From the NCBI RefSeq assembly GCF_001708935.1, contig NZ_MASI01000001.1:1-64000 (forward strand): a stretch of DNA of 64,000 bases, written 5' to 3'. The position numbers and the translations under genes are program-made. The stretch comes from Methyloligella halotolerans. GTDB taxonomy: Bacteria; Pseudomonadota; Alphaproteobacteria; Rhizobiales; Methyloligellaceae. The notes under the pieces are model-generated. The model saw nothing but the letters and a program-made list of their open reading frames with translations, made no database searches and was not told where the DNA came from. This document shows, piece by piece, positions 16,435 through 24,887 of the stretch (its first letter is position 1; each line of letters begins with the position of its first letter).

Positions 16435-17661
16435 CTAGCTTGCGAGCAGGCCGCCGATGGCGATCATCGCCAGGGTCGTTCCCATGGAATAGGCGATCAG
16501 GATGGCGAGCGGCGGGGCGTATTCGCGCTTCAGTCCCAGGGCCACGAACACCAGCATGATGGGCAGCCAATCCAGGGCGTAGCGCTGGGTGCTGTACTGG
16601 GAGAACCCGTTCGAGTGATAGAACAGGGTGACGCCCAGAATGAAGGCGCAGGTCGCAAGCCCGATCCAGAAGGCGCGATTCCAGCGCGCCAGGAAGGCGA
16701 AGAGCAGGGCCGGCGTCACCAGGAAAAGGGATGCGCCGTTGTTGTCGAACGCCTTCAGCTCCGTCAGGTAGCGGCCCATGAACTCCACATGGGGCCCCTG
16801 GAAGAACATGTAGAAGGCGTTGAACGGGAAATACTCGACGGCGAAGGGGCCGAGCTCGCGTAGACGGTGCTTGATGAAGCCGGGATCGTAGCCTGGCCTG
16901 TCGAGGGAGATCGGGAAGAGATAGTCGTAGCCGGTCTCCATGGGTGAACCGAACCGCACCCAGTTATAGGCGAGATAGGCGGCGACCGCGGCGACGGGAA
17001 AGGCTGCAAGGCGCAGGGCCCGTGCGAAGGCCGCCCGGTCGATATGCCAGAGAGGGCGCTCCTCCTCCATCAGCAGCACGTAGAGGAAGGGCAGGTAGAG
17101 GATCGACATCTGCCGGCAGAGAAAGGCGGCCGCGATAAACAGGCCTGCGAACAGCGCACTGCGGCTGACGAGGGTCGCGTAGAGGGCCGCCGTCGTGAAG
17201 AAGAAGGCCCAGCTCTGGGCGAAGAACCAGATATGGTCGCCGCGGATGGTGACGAAGATCAGGGGCGTCGCGAACAGGATCAGCAGGATCATGAGCGCTC
17301 GCAGGTCACGGCTCTCGGCGAGCCGATCGCACATCCGCCACCACAGAAGAGCGGTGCCTGCAAAGGCGAAGAGGCTGAGGGGAAGGAAGTAGTGGAAGTC
17401 GGTGCCGAAGATGGCAACGAACGGGGTAATCAGCAGCGCGGGCAGTGGCGGAAAGACGACATAGGCCTTGCCGTGGAATAGGGCACAGTCCTCGTCGAGG
17501 CAGCCGTTGACGTGAAGCTGTCCGTGGAGGAAGGCGTCGGCGAGGGCGACGTACGAATTGCTACCCGGCTGCTCGCGCAAGACCGCCAGCACCAGGACTG
17601 CGATGAAAAGGAGCGTCAGCCCGGCCAGCAGGGCGGTGATCGTGAACCGTTGTGCCGTCAT
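16435..17661 (-). CDS. Polytopic membrane protein, GT-C glycosyltransferase-like
   Basis: 408 residues with about 10 predicted membrane helices. The first large periplasmic loop, after helix 1 (LREQPGSNSYVALADAFLHG), contains acidic residues (CLDEDCALF) before FPPLPALLITPFVAIFG. This is the layout of GT39/ArnT-like and related GT-C enzymes, which use polyprenyl-phosphate sugars. A long loop near the middle (YDYLFPISLDRPGYDPGF) and FYHSNGFSQYSTQRYALDWLP are conserved-looking. I cannot assign a substrate. Its convergent neighbours are the HAD-UbiA fusion and GtrA, so a role as the acceptor glycosyltransferase of that pathway is a reasonable guess. Two cysteines in the first loop could form a disulfide. 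Confidence 0.65.
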   Translation of the reverse strand: MTAQRFTITALLAGLTLLFIAVLVLAVLREQPGSNSYVALADAFLHGQLHVNGCLDEDCALFHGKAYVVFPPLPALLITPFVAIFGTDFHYFLPLSLFAFAGTALLWWRMCDRLAESRDLRALMILLILFATPLIFVTIRGDHIWFFAQSWAFFFTTAALYATLVSRSALFAGLFIAAAFLCRQMSILYLPFLYVLLMEEERPLWHIDRAAFARALRLAAFPVAAVAAYLAYNWVRFGSPMETGYDYLFPISLDRPGYDPGFIKHRLRELGPFAVEYFPFNAFYMFFQGPHVEFMGRYLTELKAFDNNGASLFLVTPALLFAFLARWNRAFWIGLATCAFILGVTLFYHSNGFSQYSTQRYALDWLPIMLVFVALGLKREYAPPLAILIAYSMGTTLAMIAIGGLLAS

Positions 17662-17887
17662 ATTCCCTCAGCGTCTAAAGCCGGGACATTAGTGGGGAAC
17701 ACACTTCCGAATCGTGAACTTCGCCGAGGACGGGCGAGGAGAGACACGCTGAGGCCGAACTGGCCCGGGCCCGTCCCGATGTTTTGGGAGCCCCGTCTTT
17801 GTGTCGCAGTGCCGCCCGGTTCCGTTGGCATCAACCATCCCCGGTTGCTATAGATTGGCGCCGAGACCCACCGGATTTCTTGCCTTC

Positions 17888-19117
17888 ATGGATAAGCCAG
17901 TAATGTCGATCGTCGCGCGCTCGAGAGCAGCCTTCCGGGATTTCGTGCAAGCGGAGTCGGCCGGCGGTCTCGTGCTCATCGCCGCTGCCGCCCTCGGCTT
18001 CATCATCGCCAATTCCGCCTGGTCGGAGGATTACACGCACATCCTCCACACCAAGGTCGGCGGCCTTGATGTGCTCCATTGGATCAATGACGGGCTGATG
18101 GCGCTGTTCTTCCTGCTCGTCGGACTCGAAATCAAGCGGGAGATGATCGAGGGGCAGCTCAACACCTGGTCCAAACGCATCCTTCCGTGCGTGGCGGCGG
18201 TGGGCGGCATGATCGCGCCGGCGATCATTTTCATGATCGTCAATTACGACGTGCCGGAGGATTGGCGCGGCTGGGCAATCCCGACCGCGACGGATATCGC
18301 CTTCGCGCTCGGCGTCCTCTCGCTGTTCGGCAACCGGGTGGTGAACTCCCTGAAGGTCTTTCTGACCTCGCTTGCGATCATTGACGACCTTCTGGCGATC
18401 CTGATCATCGCGCTGTTCTATTCGGGCGATCTTTCGCTGCCTTTCCTAGGCGCCGCAGCGGGCGCAGCCGCCATCCTGTTTCTGATGAACTGGTTCGGCG
18501 TGATGCGGGTCTGGCCCTATCTGATCGTCGGCGCGGCACTCTGGGCTGCCATGCTGTTCTCAGGGATCCACGCGACCCTCGCCGGTGTCATCCTGGCATT
18601 GGCAATTCCCATCGGTGGCGGGCACGAGGCCGTGGGCACGAAGGAAGTCCCTTCGCCGCTGCACGACATGGAGCACGCCCTGGAGAGGTGGGTCGCCTTC
18701 CTGATCGTGCCGATCTTCGGCATGGCCAATGCGGGCGTGTCGCTTGCAGGCGTCGGCATCGGCCATCTGATCGAGCCGCTGGCCTTGGGCATCATCCTCG
18801 GCCTGTTCATCGGCAAGCAGGGCGGCATCATGCTCACGGTCTGGGTGGCGGTCAAAACCGGGCTGGCGGCGTGGCCGGAAGGCGCGACCTGGCGGCAGAC
18901 CTACGGCGTGGCCGTGTTCTGCGGCATCGGCTTCACCATGAGTCTTTTCATCGGCTTGCTGGCGTTCCCGGATGTCGAGCGTGAAGAGATCACCAAGCTT
19001 GCGGTGCTTGTTGGGTCGCTCTTGTCGGTGGCGTTCGGCTCGCTGATCTTCATGACGGCCGGAAGCCAGACCCTTGCCGAAGAGCAAAAGGAAGACAGCC
19101 GGGTGCCGCGCTACTAG
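17888..19117 (+). CDS. nhaA: Na+/H+ antiporter NhaA
   Basis: 409 residues, 12 helices. The sodium/proton site is visible as the adjacent aspartates in SLAIIDDLLAIL (equivalent to Asp163/Asp164 in E. coli) and the preceding PTATDIAFALG (Asp133). Other family segments are FFLLVGLEIKREMIEGQL, FSGIHATLAGVILAL and CGIGFTMSLFIGLLAF. It exports sodium in exchange for protons to maintain pH and salt balance. ATG 17888 is used. ATG 17903, five codons later, is an equally possible start, since neither has a clear ribosome site. Its stop codon overlaps the stop of the convergent flavin monooxygenase gene by four bases. Confidence 0.95.
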   Translation: MDKPVMSIVARSRAAFRDFVQAESAGGLVLIAAAALGFIIANSAWSEDYTHILHTKVGGLDVLHWINDGLMALFFLLVGLEIKREMIEGQLNTWSKRILPCVAAVGGMIAPAIIFMIVNYDVPEDWRGWAIPTATDIAFALGVLSLFGNRVVNSLKVFLTSLAIIDDLLAILIIALFYSGDLSLPFLGAAAGAAAILFLMNWFGVMRVWPYLIVGAALWAAMLFSGIHATLAGVILALAIPIGGGHEAVGTKEVPSPLHDMEHALERWVAFLIVPIFGMANAGVSLAGVGIGHLIEPLALGIILGLFIGKQGGIMLTVWVAVKTGLAAWPEGATWRQTYGVAVFCGIGFTMSLFIGLLAFPDVEREEITKLAVLVGSLLSVAFGSLIFMTAGSQTLAEEQKEDSRVPRY

Positions 19118-20280
19118 GCGCCATAGAGCCAATCGAACTGGCCGAGAGCCTTCTCCGGCGATTGCTTCGATATAGCGAGATTGCGCGCCGCGGCGAAAGG
19201 CTGGCCGAGATGGTAGATCCGGCCGAGCCGCGCCGACTGGCGGGTCACCCGCGCCGCGCGCACCCGCCGCATGGCTTCGTAATGTGAGATCGCGCGCGCC
19301 GGCGCGTCCGGCGACTCCGACAGAGCATCGGCGAGGGCGACGGCGTCCTCGATGGCCAGGGCCGCTCCTTGTGCCATGAAGGGCAACACGGGATGGGCCG
19401 CGTCGCCGAGGAGAGCCACGCGCTCCCTCGTCCAGCGGCGCAGGCCGTGCAGCCTGTAAAGCGACCATTGCCGCCACAGGGTGGGGAGGTCCAGGAGGTC
19501 CCGGGCATCGTCGTGCCATTGGACGGCGCCCTGTACGACATCTTCGGCGCTCGCTTCGGCGTTCCAGCCCTCGTGGGGGCGCCCGCCATGGGATGCGAAG
19601 ACGATGTTGAGCGCTTCCCCTTTCGCCACCGGATAGGTCACCAGATGGCTGCCCCGGCCCAGCCACAGAGTGACGACGGGGGCGTCGAAGGGCGCCGGGA
19701 GATTTTTCGCCGCCAGCATGGTCCGCGCAGCCGTGTGGCCGGTGAAGACGAGATGGGAGGTCGGCGCGATAGCCTTACGGACATTCGACCATAGCCCGTC
19801 GGCACCGATCAGGAGCTCCGTCTGTTCCTCCCACGGGCCCTGCAGAACGATGCGGTCGTCCTCTTCCCACACATTGGCGATATTGAAATGATCGTGGAGC
19901 TCGATGCCGGCCTCGGCGCGGCAGGCCCCGTACAGTATCTTGGCGAGATCGGCCCGGCGCATGGCGACATAGGGGACGCCGTAGCGCTGTTCATATGCCT
20001 TGCCGAAGGGAAGCCGCTTCAGCCGCTTGCCGGAATAGGCATCGAAGATGTGGAGCGCCTCGGGATAGACCGCCTTGGCCTCGATCGCGTCGCGGACGCC
20101 CAGCATCTCGAGCCGGCGAAAGGCATTTGCGCCGAGCTGGATGCCGGCGCCAAGCTCCTCGGCGAAGCCGCCTCGCTCCAGCACGCGGGCGGTCAGGCCG
20201 TGCTTCGCCAGGGCCAGGGCCGTGGACAGGCCGCCGATGCCGCCGCCGGCGATCGTCAGAGGCGTCAGGGGAGCGTTCAC
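19114..20280 (-). CDS. FAD-dependent aromatic-ring hydroxylase-like monooxygenase
   Basis: 388 residues, single-component class A flavin monooxygenase. The dinucleotide fold LTIAGGGIGGLSTALALAKH opens the protein, the DG region ELLIGADGLWSNVRKA follows, and the FAD-ribityl motif VALLGDAAHPVLPFMAQGAA comes at about residue 285. The family includes salicylate hydroxylase and 3-hydroxybenzoate 6-hydroxylase. The substrate pocket cannot be assigned. No ring-cleavage or other aromatic catabolism genes are nearby, so a catabolic role is uncertain. It is convergent with nhaA (stops overlap by four bases) and lies 12 bases downstream of a small zinc-finger protein, probably co-transcribed with it. 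Confidence 0.85.
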   Translation of the reverse strand: MNAPLTPLTIAGGGIGGLSTALALAKHGLTARVLERGGFAEELGAGIQLGANAFRRLEMLGVRDAIEAKAVYPEALHIFDAYSGKRLKRLPFGKAYEQRYGVPYVAMRRADLAKILYGACRAEAGIELHDHFNIANVWEEDDRIVLQGPWEEQTELLIGADGLWSNVRKAIAPTSHLVFTGHTAARTMLAAKNLPAPFDAPVVTLWLGRGSHLVTYPVAKGEALNIVFASHGGRPHEGWNAEASAEDVVQGAVQWHDDARDLLDLPTLWRQWSLYRLHGLRRWTRERVALLGDAAHPVLPFMAQGAALAIEDAVALADALSESPDAPARAISHYEAMRRVRAARVTRQSARLGRIYHLGQPFAAARNLAISKQSPEKALGQFDWLYGA

Positions 20281-20292
20281 GTGGAGACGGGC

Positions 20293-20547
20293 CTAAGCGC
20301 CCGCCGGTTCGGTTGCGACATAGACGCAACCTTCCGGCTCGGTCTCTTCCGCGGCGAGCTTCGGATCATAAATGTAGAGGGTGGAGCAGTAGGGGCAGAC
20401 GAGCTGCGTTCCGCTCCCCATATCCAGGAAGACGTGGGGATGATCGAAAGGCGGGGAGGCCCCCATGCACTGGAACTCTTTGACGCCGACCTTGATCCGG
20501 TCGACTCCCTTATCGTTCACGTAATGGGGCACCACTGTTTGTGCCAT
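20293..20547 (-). CDS. Zinc-finger domain protein, zf-CHCC (NDUFS6-like)
   Basis: 84 residues. The start is taken at ATG 20547. The zinc site is FQCMGASPPFDHPHVF followed 14-16 residues later by LVCPYCSTLYIYD, giving the C-H-C-C ligand set of the family whose mitochondrial member is the complex I accessory subunit NDUFS6. In alphaproteobacteria it is associated with complex I assembly or function. It is upstream of the flavin monooxygenase on the same strand and divergent from the hydrolase. The short 76-base gap to the hydrolase must hold both promoters. Confidence 0.88.
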   Translation of the reverse strand: MAQTVVPHYVNDKGVDRIKVGVKEFQCMGASPPFDHPHVFLDMGSGTQLVCPYCSTLYIYDPKLAAEETEPEGCVYVATEPAGA

Positions 20548-20623
20548 GTCTCGCGTCCCTGTTAAATCGGCGCTTTCGATGACGTTCAGCATAATGGCCC
20601 ACAGGGTCGGATGGTAGGGGCGA

Positions 20624-21406
20624 ATGCAAGACTCCGTGGTTCAGGCATCCAATTTCTCGGAGTTCGACTCCGATGGTATCTCGATCCGGTATCTCGATGT
20701 GGGCGAAGGGGATCCTATCCTGCTGATCCATGGCTTCGCGTCCAATATCGATGCGAACTGGGTTGCGACGAGCTGGGTCACCACGCTTACAGAGGCGGGA
20801 CGGCGGGTGATCGCCCTGGACAATCGCGGCCACGGCCAAAGCGAAAAGCTCTACGAGCCGGAGCGCTACGGGGCGCCGGCCATGGCGGAAGACGCCGTGC
20901 GGCTGATGGATCATCTCGGCATCGAGCGTGCCGACGTCATGGGCTACTCCATGGGTGCGCGGATCGCGGCCTTCCTGACCTTCGCCCATCCCGACCGGGT
21001 GCGCAGCCTGGTCTTCGGCGGGCTCGGAAGCACCATGGTGCGCGGGATGATCGGTGCCGGGCCGCTTGCCCATGCCTTGGAGGCGCCGAGCATCGACGAT
21101 GTCACGAACGCCACGGCGCGCTCGTTTCGGCGCTTTGCCGAATCCACCAAGAGCGACCTCAAGGCGCTCGCGGCCTGCATGCGCGGGCCGCGCGAGAAGG
21201 TCCAGCCGGAGGCTTTGGGAGAGATTTCCGTGCCGACCCTGGTGGTGGTCGGCAGCGAGGATGTCATCGGCGGATCTCCCGCGGAGCTTGCAGCTCTCAT
21301 CCCGAATTCCCAATATCTCGAATTGAAGGGCCGCGATCACATGAAGGCGGTCGGAGACCAGGAATTCAAACGGGCCGTACTCGACTTTTTAAGAGAGCGG
21401 CGTTAA
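20624..21406 (+). CDS. Alpha/beta hydrolase
   Basis: 260 residues with the full serine-hydrolase set: oxyanion-hole HGFASN, the nucleophile elbow VMGYSMGARIAAF (Ser at about residue 108), the acid in VVVGSEDVIGG and the base in GRDHMKAV near the C-terminus. NRGHGQSEK is the usual family loop. No signal peptide, so cytosolic. The substrate is unknown. Comparable proteins are annotated as haloperoxidase-like or esterase-like without proof. It is followed 108 bases later by cysE, but a run of degenerate repeats separates them, so an operon is uncertain. Confidence 0.85.
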   Translation: MQDSVVQASNFSEFDSDGISIRYLDVGEGDPILLIHGFASNIDANWVATSWVTTLTEAGRRVIALDNRGHGQSEKLYEPERYGAPAMAEDAVRLMDHLGIERADVMGYSMGARIAAFLTFAHPDRVRSLVFGGLGSTMVRGMIGAGPLAHALEAPSIDDVTNATARSFRRFAESTKSDLKALAACMRGPREKVQPEALGEISVPTLVVVGSEDVIGGSPAELAALIPNSQYLELKGRDHMKAVGDQEFKRAVLDFLRERR

Positions 21407-21446
21407 GCCAGCCTCCTATGGCCGCGCTGGCAGCGTTTCGGTTCCG

Positions 21447-21505
21447 AGAAAGCGGCCGGGTCGGAAGCGGCCAAGTTTGAAGCGGCCAGTTCAAAGGCGG
21501 CTAAG
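21447..21505 (+). repeat. Four degenerate about 15-bp tandem units before cysE
   Basis: The segment reads as four units sharing AAGCGGCC or its variant AAGGCGGCT, spaced 14-16 bases apart, ending at the cysE ribosome site. It may be slippage-prone leader sequence with no function. Confidence 0.5.
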
Positions 21506-21514
21506 AGGTTAGCC

Positions 21515-22354
21515 ATGCAAAAGACTGCAGCGGCACGGCGGCCGGAGCTCAAGAGGGTCGATCCCATCTGGAGCCGGCTGCAGGATGAAGCGGAGCAGGT
21601 GCGCGCGAACGAGCCGGCGTTGGCCGGGTTCGTCTATGCGACCGTGCTCAGCCACGCGAGTCTGGAGGATGCGCTGTGTCACCGGCTATCTCAGCGCTTG
21701 CAGCATACGGTCGGCGATGCCGGGCTTCTGAACCGTACGTTCCTGGAAGTGATCGAGGCGGCGCCGGAGGTCGGTGAAGAGGTCCGGGCGGATCTCGCCG
21801 CCTGGGCCACCCGCGATCCGGCCTGCGAGCGGGTGATCGAGCCACTGCTGTATTTCAAGGGCTTCCACGCGCTCGAGACCTACCGTCTGTCCCATATCCT
21901 TTGGCATATGGGACGGCGGGACCTGGCGCTCTACCTGCAGAGCCAGTCCAGCCGCGTCTTCGCGGTGGACATTCATCCGGCTGCAAAGATCGGCAAGGGC
22001 ATCATGATCGACCATGCGACCGGGATCGTGATCGGCGAGACGGCGGTGGTCGGCGACAATTGCTCCTTGCTGCATGGCGTGACGCTCGGCGGCACGGGCA
22101 ATGAGAGTGGCGACCGGCACCCGAAGATCGGTTCCGGCGTCATGCTGGGGGCAGGGGCCAAGGTTCTCGGCAATATCTCGGTCGGCGACTGCGTGCGCGT
22201 GGCGGCTGGCAGCGTGGTGTTGAAGGACGTTCCGCCCCGGCGCACGGTGGCCGGCGTTCCGGCCCGCGAGATCGGCTTTGCCGGTTGCGAGGAACCGGCC
22301 ATCGCCATGGATCAGTTCGTGGCCGGCATCATGGACGACGACGAATCCGAGTGA
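21515..22354 (+). CDS. cysE: Serine O-acetyltransferase
   Basis: 279 residues. An N-terminal helical domain (about 1-140) is followed by the left-handed beta-helix of hexapeptide acetyltransferases: DIHPAAKIGKGIMIDHATG, GDNCSLLHGVTLGGTG and DRHPKIGSGVMLGAGAKVLG, ending AAGSVVLKDVPPRRTVAGVP. The catalytic His/Asp pair lies in MIDHATG. The enzyme makes O-acetylserine from serine and acetyl-CoA, the first step of cysteine synthesis. The length is typical for the long alphaproteobacterial form. cysK is not nearby. The tail MDDDESE is acidic. Confidence 0.95.
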   Translation: MQKTAAARRPELKRVDPIWSRLQDEAEQVRANEPALAGFVYATVLSHASLEDALCHRLSQRLQHTVGDAGLLNRTFLEVIEAAPEVGEEVRADLAAWATRDPACERVIEPLLYFKGFHALETYRLSHILWHMGRRDLALYLQSQSSRVFAVDIHPAAKIGKGIMIDHATGIVIGETAVVGDNCSLLHGVTLGGTGNESGDRHPKIGSGVMLGAGAKVLGNISVGDCVRVAAGSVVLKDVPPRRTVAGVPAREIGFAGCEEPAIAMDQFVAGIMDDDESE

Positions 22355-22426
22355 GCGGCCGGCCTTTCGGCTGCTCCCCATCTCATTTCAACAACGCGCC
22401 TTTACGTGGCGCATGAAGGAGTTTTC

Positions 22427-22642
22427 GTGACCCGGGAAGAAATCATCAAGCTCGAGCAGTATCTCCAGAAGAAGTTTCAGCTGCCGTCCCTGGAGGTTCG
22501 TCAGCGGCCGAAGAAGGACGACTCCGCCGAGGTGTATATCGGCGACGAGTTCATCGGGATACTGTTCCGCGACGATGACGACGAGGATCTGGCCTATCAG
22601 TTCCAGATGGCGATCCTCGATTTCGACCTCGCGGGCGGTTAG
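22427..22642 (+). CDS. DUF3126-family small protein
   Basis: 71 residues starting at GTG 22427, placed six bases after a perfect AAGGAG. An upstream GTG in frame has no ribosome site. The sequence (VTREEIIKLEQYLQKKFQLP, then KDDSAEVYIGDEFIGILFRD and the acidic DDDEDLAY) matches the short cytosolic DUF3126 family of alphaproteobacteria. No function is known. It follows cysE by 72 bases, and a strong terminator comes 57 bases after its stop. Confidence 0.85.
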   Translation: MTREEIIKLEQYLQKKFQLPSLEVRQRPKKDDSAEVYIGDEFIGILFRDDDDEDLAYQFQMAILDFDLAGG

Positions 22643-22698
22643 CCGGGTCTCCTGGATGCGCGAAAGCACGTTCGACTAAATTCTTATCGTTTGCGTTT

Positions 22699-22724
22699 AA
22701 GCCGCTCTTTCAGAGCGGCTTTTT
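22699..22724 (+). terminator. Intrinsic terminator after DUF3126
   Basis: AAGCCGCTCT, loop TTC, AGAGCGGCTT, a perfect 10-bp stem running into TTTTC. Confidence 0.85.
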
Positions 22725-22828
22725 CGTGTCTGGCCACCCATGGTTAACCAACCGTAAAGATTCTATCCATCGCCTTCGCCTGTTTCGCTAAACTTCCTAA
22801 AATTCAGGGAAAATTCTAGGGGGCGGTG

Positions 22829-23139
22829 ATGTCTACCCTTGGCGTCAATCTTTACATCATGCTGTCGGCTTCGTGACGGCCGGGATCATCGCAAGCTTCG
22901 TGCAGCTCGTCTCGGGCAAGCCCGCGCGTTTCGAGCTCGCGCCCGAAACGCTCATCGGATCTCTCGGCGGTGTCATGCTGGGGCTGACGGCCGGGCCGGC
23001 CATCCTGATGCGCAACGCCTGGCGCGGCATGCGCATCGAGGCGCGCCCGCCGTTCTGGTTCCTGCTTTCGCTGATGGTGGCGGGTGTGTGGAGCCTGTTT
23101 TCGGGCGCGATCGTGCTGGGCATCCTGATCAGCGTCTAG
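22829..23139 (+). pseudogene. Small integral membrane protein (DUF6949-like), apparent 1-base frameshift at codon 13
   Basis: ATG 22829 follows CTAGGGGGCGGTG and reads MSTLGVNLYIMLS, then hits a stop after two further codons. One base out of frame the sequence continues as GFVTAGIIASFVQLVSGKP with three hydrophobic helices (LIGSLGGVMLGLTAGPAILM and SLMVAGVWSLFSGAIVLGIL) to 23139. One missing base at about 22867 (TCGGGC read as TCGGC) would give a 103-residue protein with three or four membrane segments. A GTG at 22873 could start a shorter 88-residue version without a frameshift but has no ribosome site. Function unknown. The family name is tentative. Confidence 0.6.
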
Positions 23140-23161
23140 GACGCTATTCCAGAAAAGAAGA

Positions 23162-23190
23162 GAGCCGGCCTCTTTTGCAGAGACCGGCTC
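23162..23190. terminator. Convergent-gene terminator hairpin
   Basis: GAGCCGG-C-CTCT, loop TTTGC, AGAG-A-CCGGCTC, with one mismatch. The T-rich tail (TCTTCTTTTC) is on the minus strand, so it best serves the BTLCP gene ending at 23280, but it lies between two convergent genes. Confidence 0.6.
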
Positions 23191-23279
23191 AGTCTAGCCC
23201 GGCGGGGTCGGGGATGGGTGGGATGGTCGCCGGGCTACGGGGGCTGCCAAACTGCGTGTCCTCGTAAGGACGTTTCTCC

Positions 23280-23933
23280 TCAGTTGTTGCTCTGGGAAGC
23301 GGAGACCGGGGTCTGAGCCTCCTGCTCCGGCGGCACCAGGGAAATCCAGATCAGCGGATTCCGCTCAGACTGCCGCTTGACGAACGTGTAGGGCGTGTCG
23401 CGCCAAGGCATGATCGCCTGCTGCTTGTTGTCGAGCACGAGATCCCCCTGGTCGGTGCGAACCGTCAGGATGGCGTGGCCCTCGTTGTTCTCGTCGCGCA
23501 CGACGGTGATGAGAAGCGCCGAGGTCGGCCAGCCGTGGTCGAGAAGGATCTTGCGCTTCAGCAGCACGTAATCCTCGCAATCGCCGCTGCCGGCGGGGTA
23601 GGTCCAGCGCTCCGTCTCGCCATAGAGCTCGAGATCGGTCTTGGGCGTGACGGCCTCGTTGACCATGGTGTTGACGCTGACCAGCTCCGCAGCGCGGGCC
23701 TCGGTCAGGGTGATGCGGCCAGCGAAGCGGCGCACGGGCGCGCAATCGGCGCGGTGCACACGGCAGAAATTCACATAGCCGATCGGTGGCAAGGTTTCCG
23801 AGTAGGTCTGCATCTGCGCAACCTTGGAGACCGACTCACCGGGCTCCAGGGAGATGACCCTTTCATTGGTTGCTTCCGCAGAAAAGGACGACGCAGACAT
23901 CAGAAGTGCAAGTCCTAGTGCAAAGTGCCTCAT
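23280..23933 (-). CDS. Transglutaminase-like cysteine proteinase (BTLCP/DUF920 family)
   Basis: 217 residues with a signal peptide (MRHFALGLALLMSASSFSAE). The papain-like triad is visible: Cys in GSGDCEDYVLLKRKILLDHG, His in NNEGHAILTV and Asp in DLVLDNKQQ. These periplasmic proteins are common in Hyphomicrobiales and resemble LapG, which cleaves adhesins under c-di-GMP control. No LapD-like partner is in the window, but a PilZ protein (a c-di-GMP reader) lies directly upstream on the same strand. Two further cysteines (FCRVHRADCAP) may form a disulfide. The upstream 273-base gap is AT-rich and has an 18-bp palindrome. Confidence 0.85.
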   Translation of the reverse strand: MRHFALGLALLMSASSFSAEATNERVISLEPGESVSKVAQMQTYSETLPPIGYVNFCRVHRADCAPVRRFAGRITLTEARAAELVSVNTMVNEAVTPKTDLELYGETERWTYPAGSGDCEDYVLLKRKILLDHGWPTSALLITVVRDENNEGHAILTVRTDQGDLVLDNKQQAIMPWRDTPYTFVKRQSERNPLIWISLVPPEQEAQTPVSASQSNN

Positions 23934-24058
23934 TAAAGCCCCCCGTTATTCTTAGGAGGGACTGTCTCACAAAGATTTTTACATCCGCATAAGTCGGAAA
24001 ATCTGTTTCAATTCGTATTCGAGGCGAATTTGTCTAAAATTGTAGGTATTGCGGGAGA

Positions 24059-24076
24059 TCGATAAAATTTTATCGA
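24059..24076. promoter_or_regulatory. Perfect 18-bp AT-rich palindrome upstream of the BTLCP gene
   Basis: TCGATAAAATTTTATCGA is fully symmetric. It lies 126 bases before the BTLCP start in a region much more AT-rich than the rest of the window. It could be an operator. The regulator is unknown. Confidence 0.45.
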
Positions 24077-24100
24077 GTTTGGTACAAAGCATAAACCAAA

Positions 24101-24113
24101 CGGGATCATCCCG
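24101..24113 (-). terminator. Weak hairpin terminator after the PilZ gene
   Basis: On the minus strand CGGGA-TGA-TCCCG is followed by TTTGGTTTATG. It lies about 95 bases after the PilZ stop. The short 5-bp stem makes this a low-confidence call. Confidence 0.35.
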
Positions 24114-24206
24114 GCATTCCCCGGCCGTTGGGCGGCTGGCCCATCGGGAGATCCGGATACTGAAGGTATGTAAGGGGTCTAGGCCGGCTTAGGACGCGAA
24201 GTATCT

Positions 24207-24887
24207 CTAGCCGAAAGACTGGGCGATACTGTCCGGGTTCTGGACGCTGGCGAACTGGATGGCGACGCCGTCGTCGTGCTGACGGACGACGAAGCCGCGC
24301 ATGCGCCCAAGCACCACGACGGTTCCCAGCGCAGGACGCGGATCGACCGCGACTGACGCGCCGCTGAGGGACACGTCGATCACCCGGCATTCCTGGGTCT
24401 GACCGTCGGGCAGGATCAGTTTGGATTCCGGCTTGTTCGGGACCTTGCGCTCGTGAACGCGGGTCTCCGACGACAGGCCCAAATTCTCCTGGTTGACCGC
24501 CCAGGTCAAAAGGTTGGCGATCTTCTCGCGGCGCACCGCGCTGGCCGTGATCTCGATCGCGAAGCCGCCTTCGAAGCAGCGGACGACCTTGCCTTCGATA
24601 CGGCCGAAATTGTCGAGATAGGCGACGATACGCTCACCCTGCTCGCAAGCGACAGGGGCCAGCATAGCCATGCCGCCGGCGGACATGTTGATGATGCGGC
24701 AGGGAAATTCCTGCTTATCCTCGCGCATGAAGCGCCCGAAAATTCGAACGTCCACGCGGCGGTACTGCCGCCGGTCGTCAACGATTTTGGGAGGTATCCG
24801 GTTGCCGGGATCAGTCGGATTCTCGTCTGTCTTCGACTTGGACGTCTGATCGTAGAACGCTTCCTCGGTATTTCGCGCGCTTATCAT
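24207..24887 (-). CDS. Tandem PilZ-domain protein
   Basis: 226 residues from ATG 24887, with GAGGG upstream. Two PilZ domains are visible. The first is RRQYRRVDVRIFGRFM then RIINMSAGGMAML, giving the RxxxR and (D/N)xSxxG c-di-GMP motifs. The second is RVIDVSLSGASVAVDP, which has the DxSxxG part but lacks a clear arginine pair, so it may not bind ligand. PilZ proteins transmit c-di-GMP levels to motility, adhesion or polysaccharide synthesis. The gene lies upstream of the BTLCP protease on the same strand, separated by 273 bases. No GGDEF or EAL protein is in the window. Confidence 0.88.
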   Translation of the reverse strand: MISARNTEEAFYDQTSKSKTDENPTDPGNRIPPKIVDDRRQYRRVDVRIFGRFMREDKQEFPCRIINMSAGGMAMLAPVACEQGERIVAYLDNFGRIEGKVVRCFEGGFAIEITASAVRREKIANLLTWAVNQENLGLSSETRVHERKVPNKPESKLILPDGQTQECRVIDVSLSGASVAVDPRPALGTVVVLGRMRGFVVRQHDDGVAIQFASVQNPDSIAQSFG

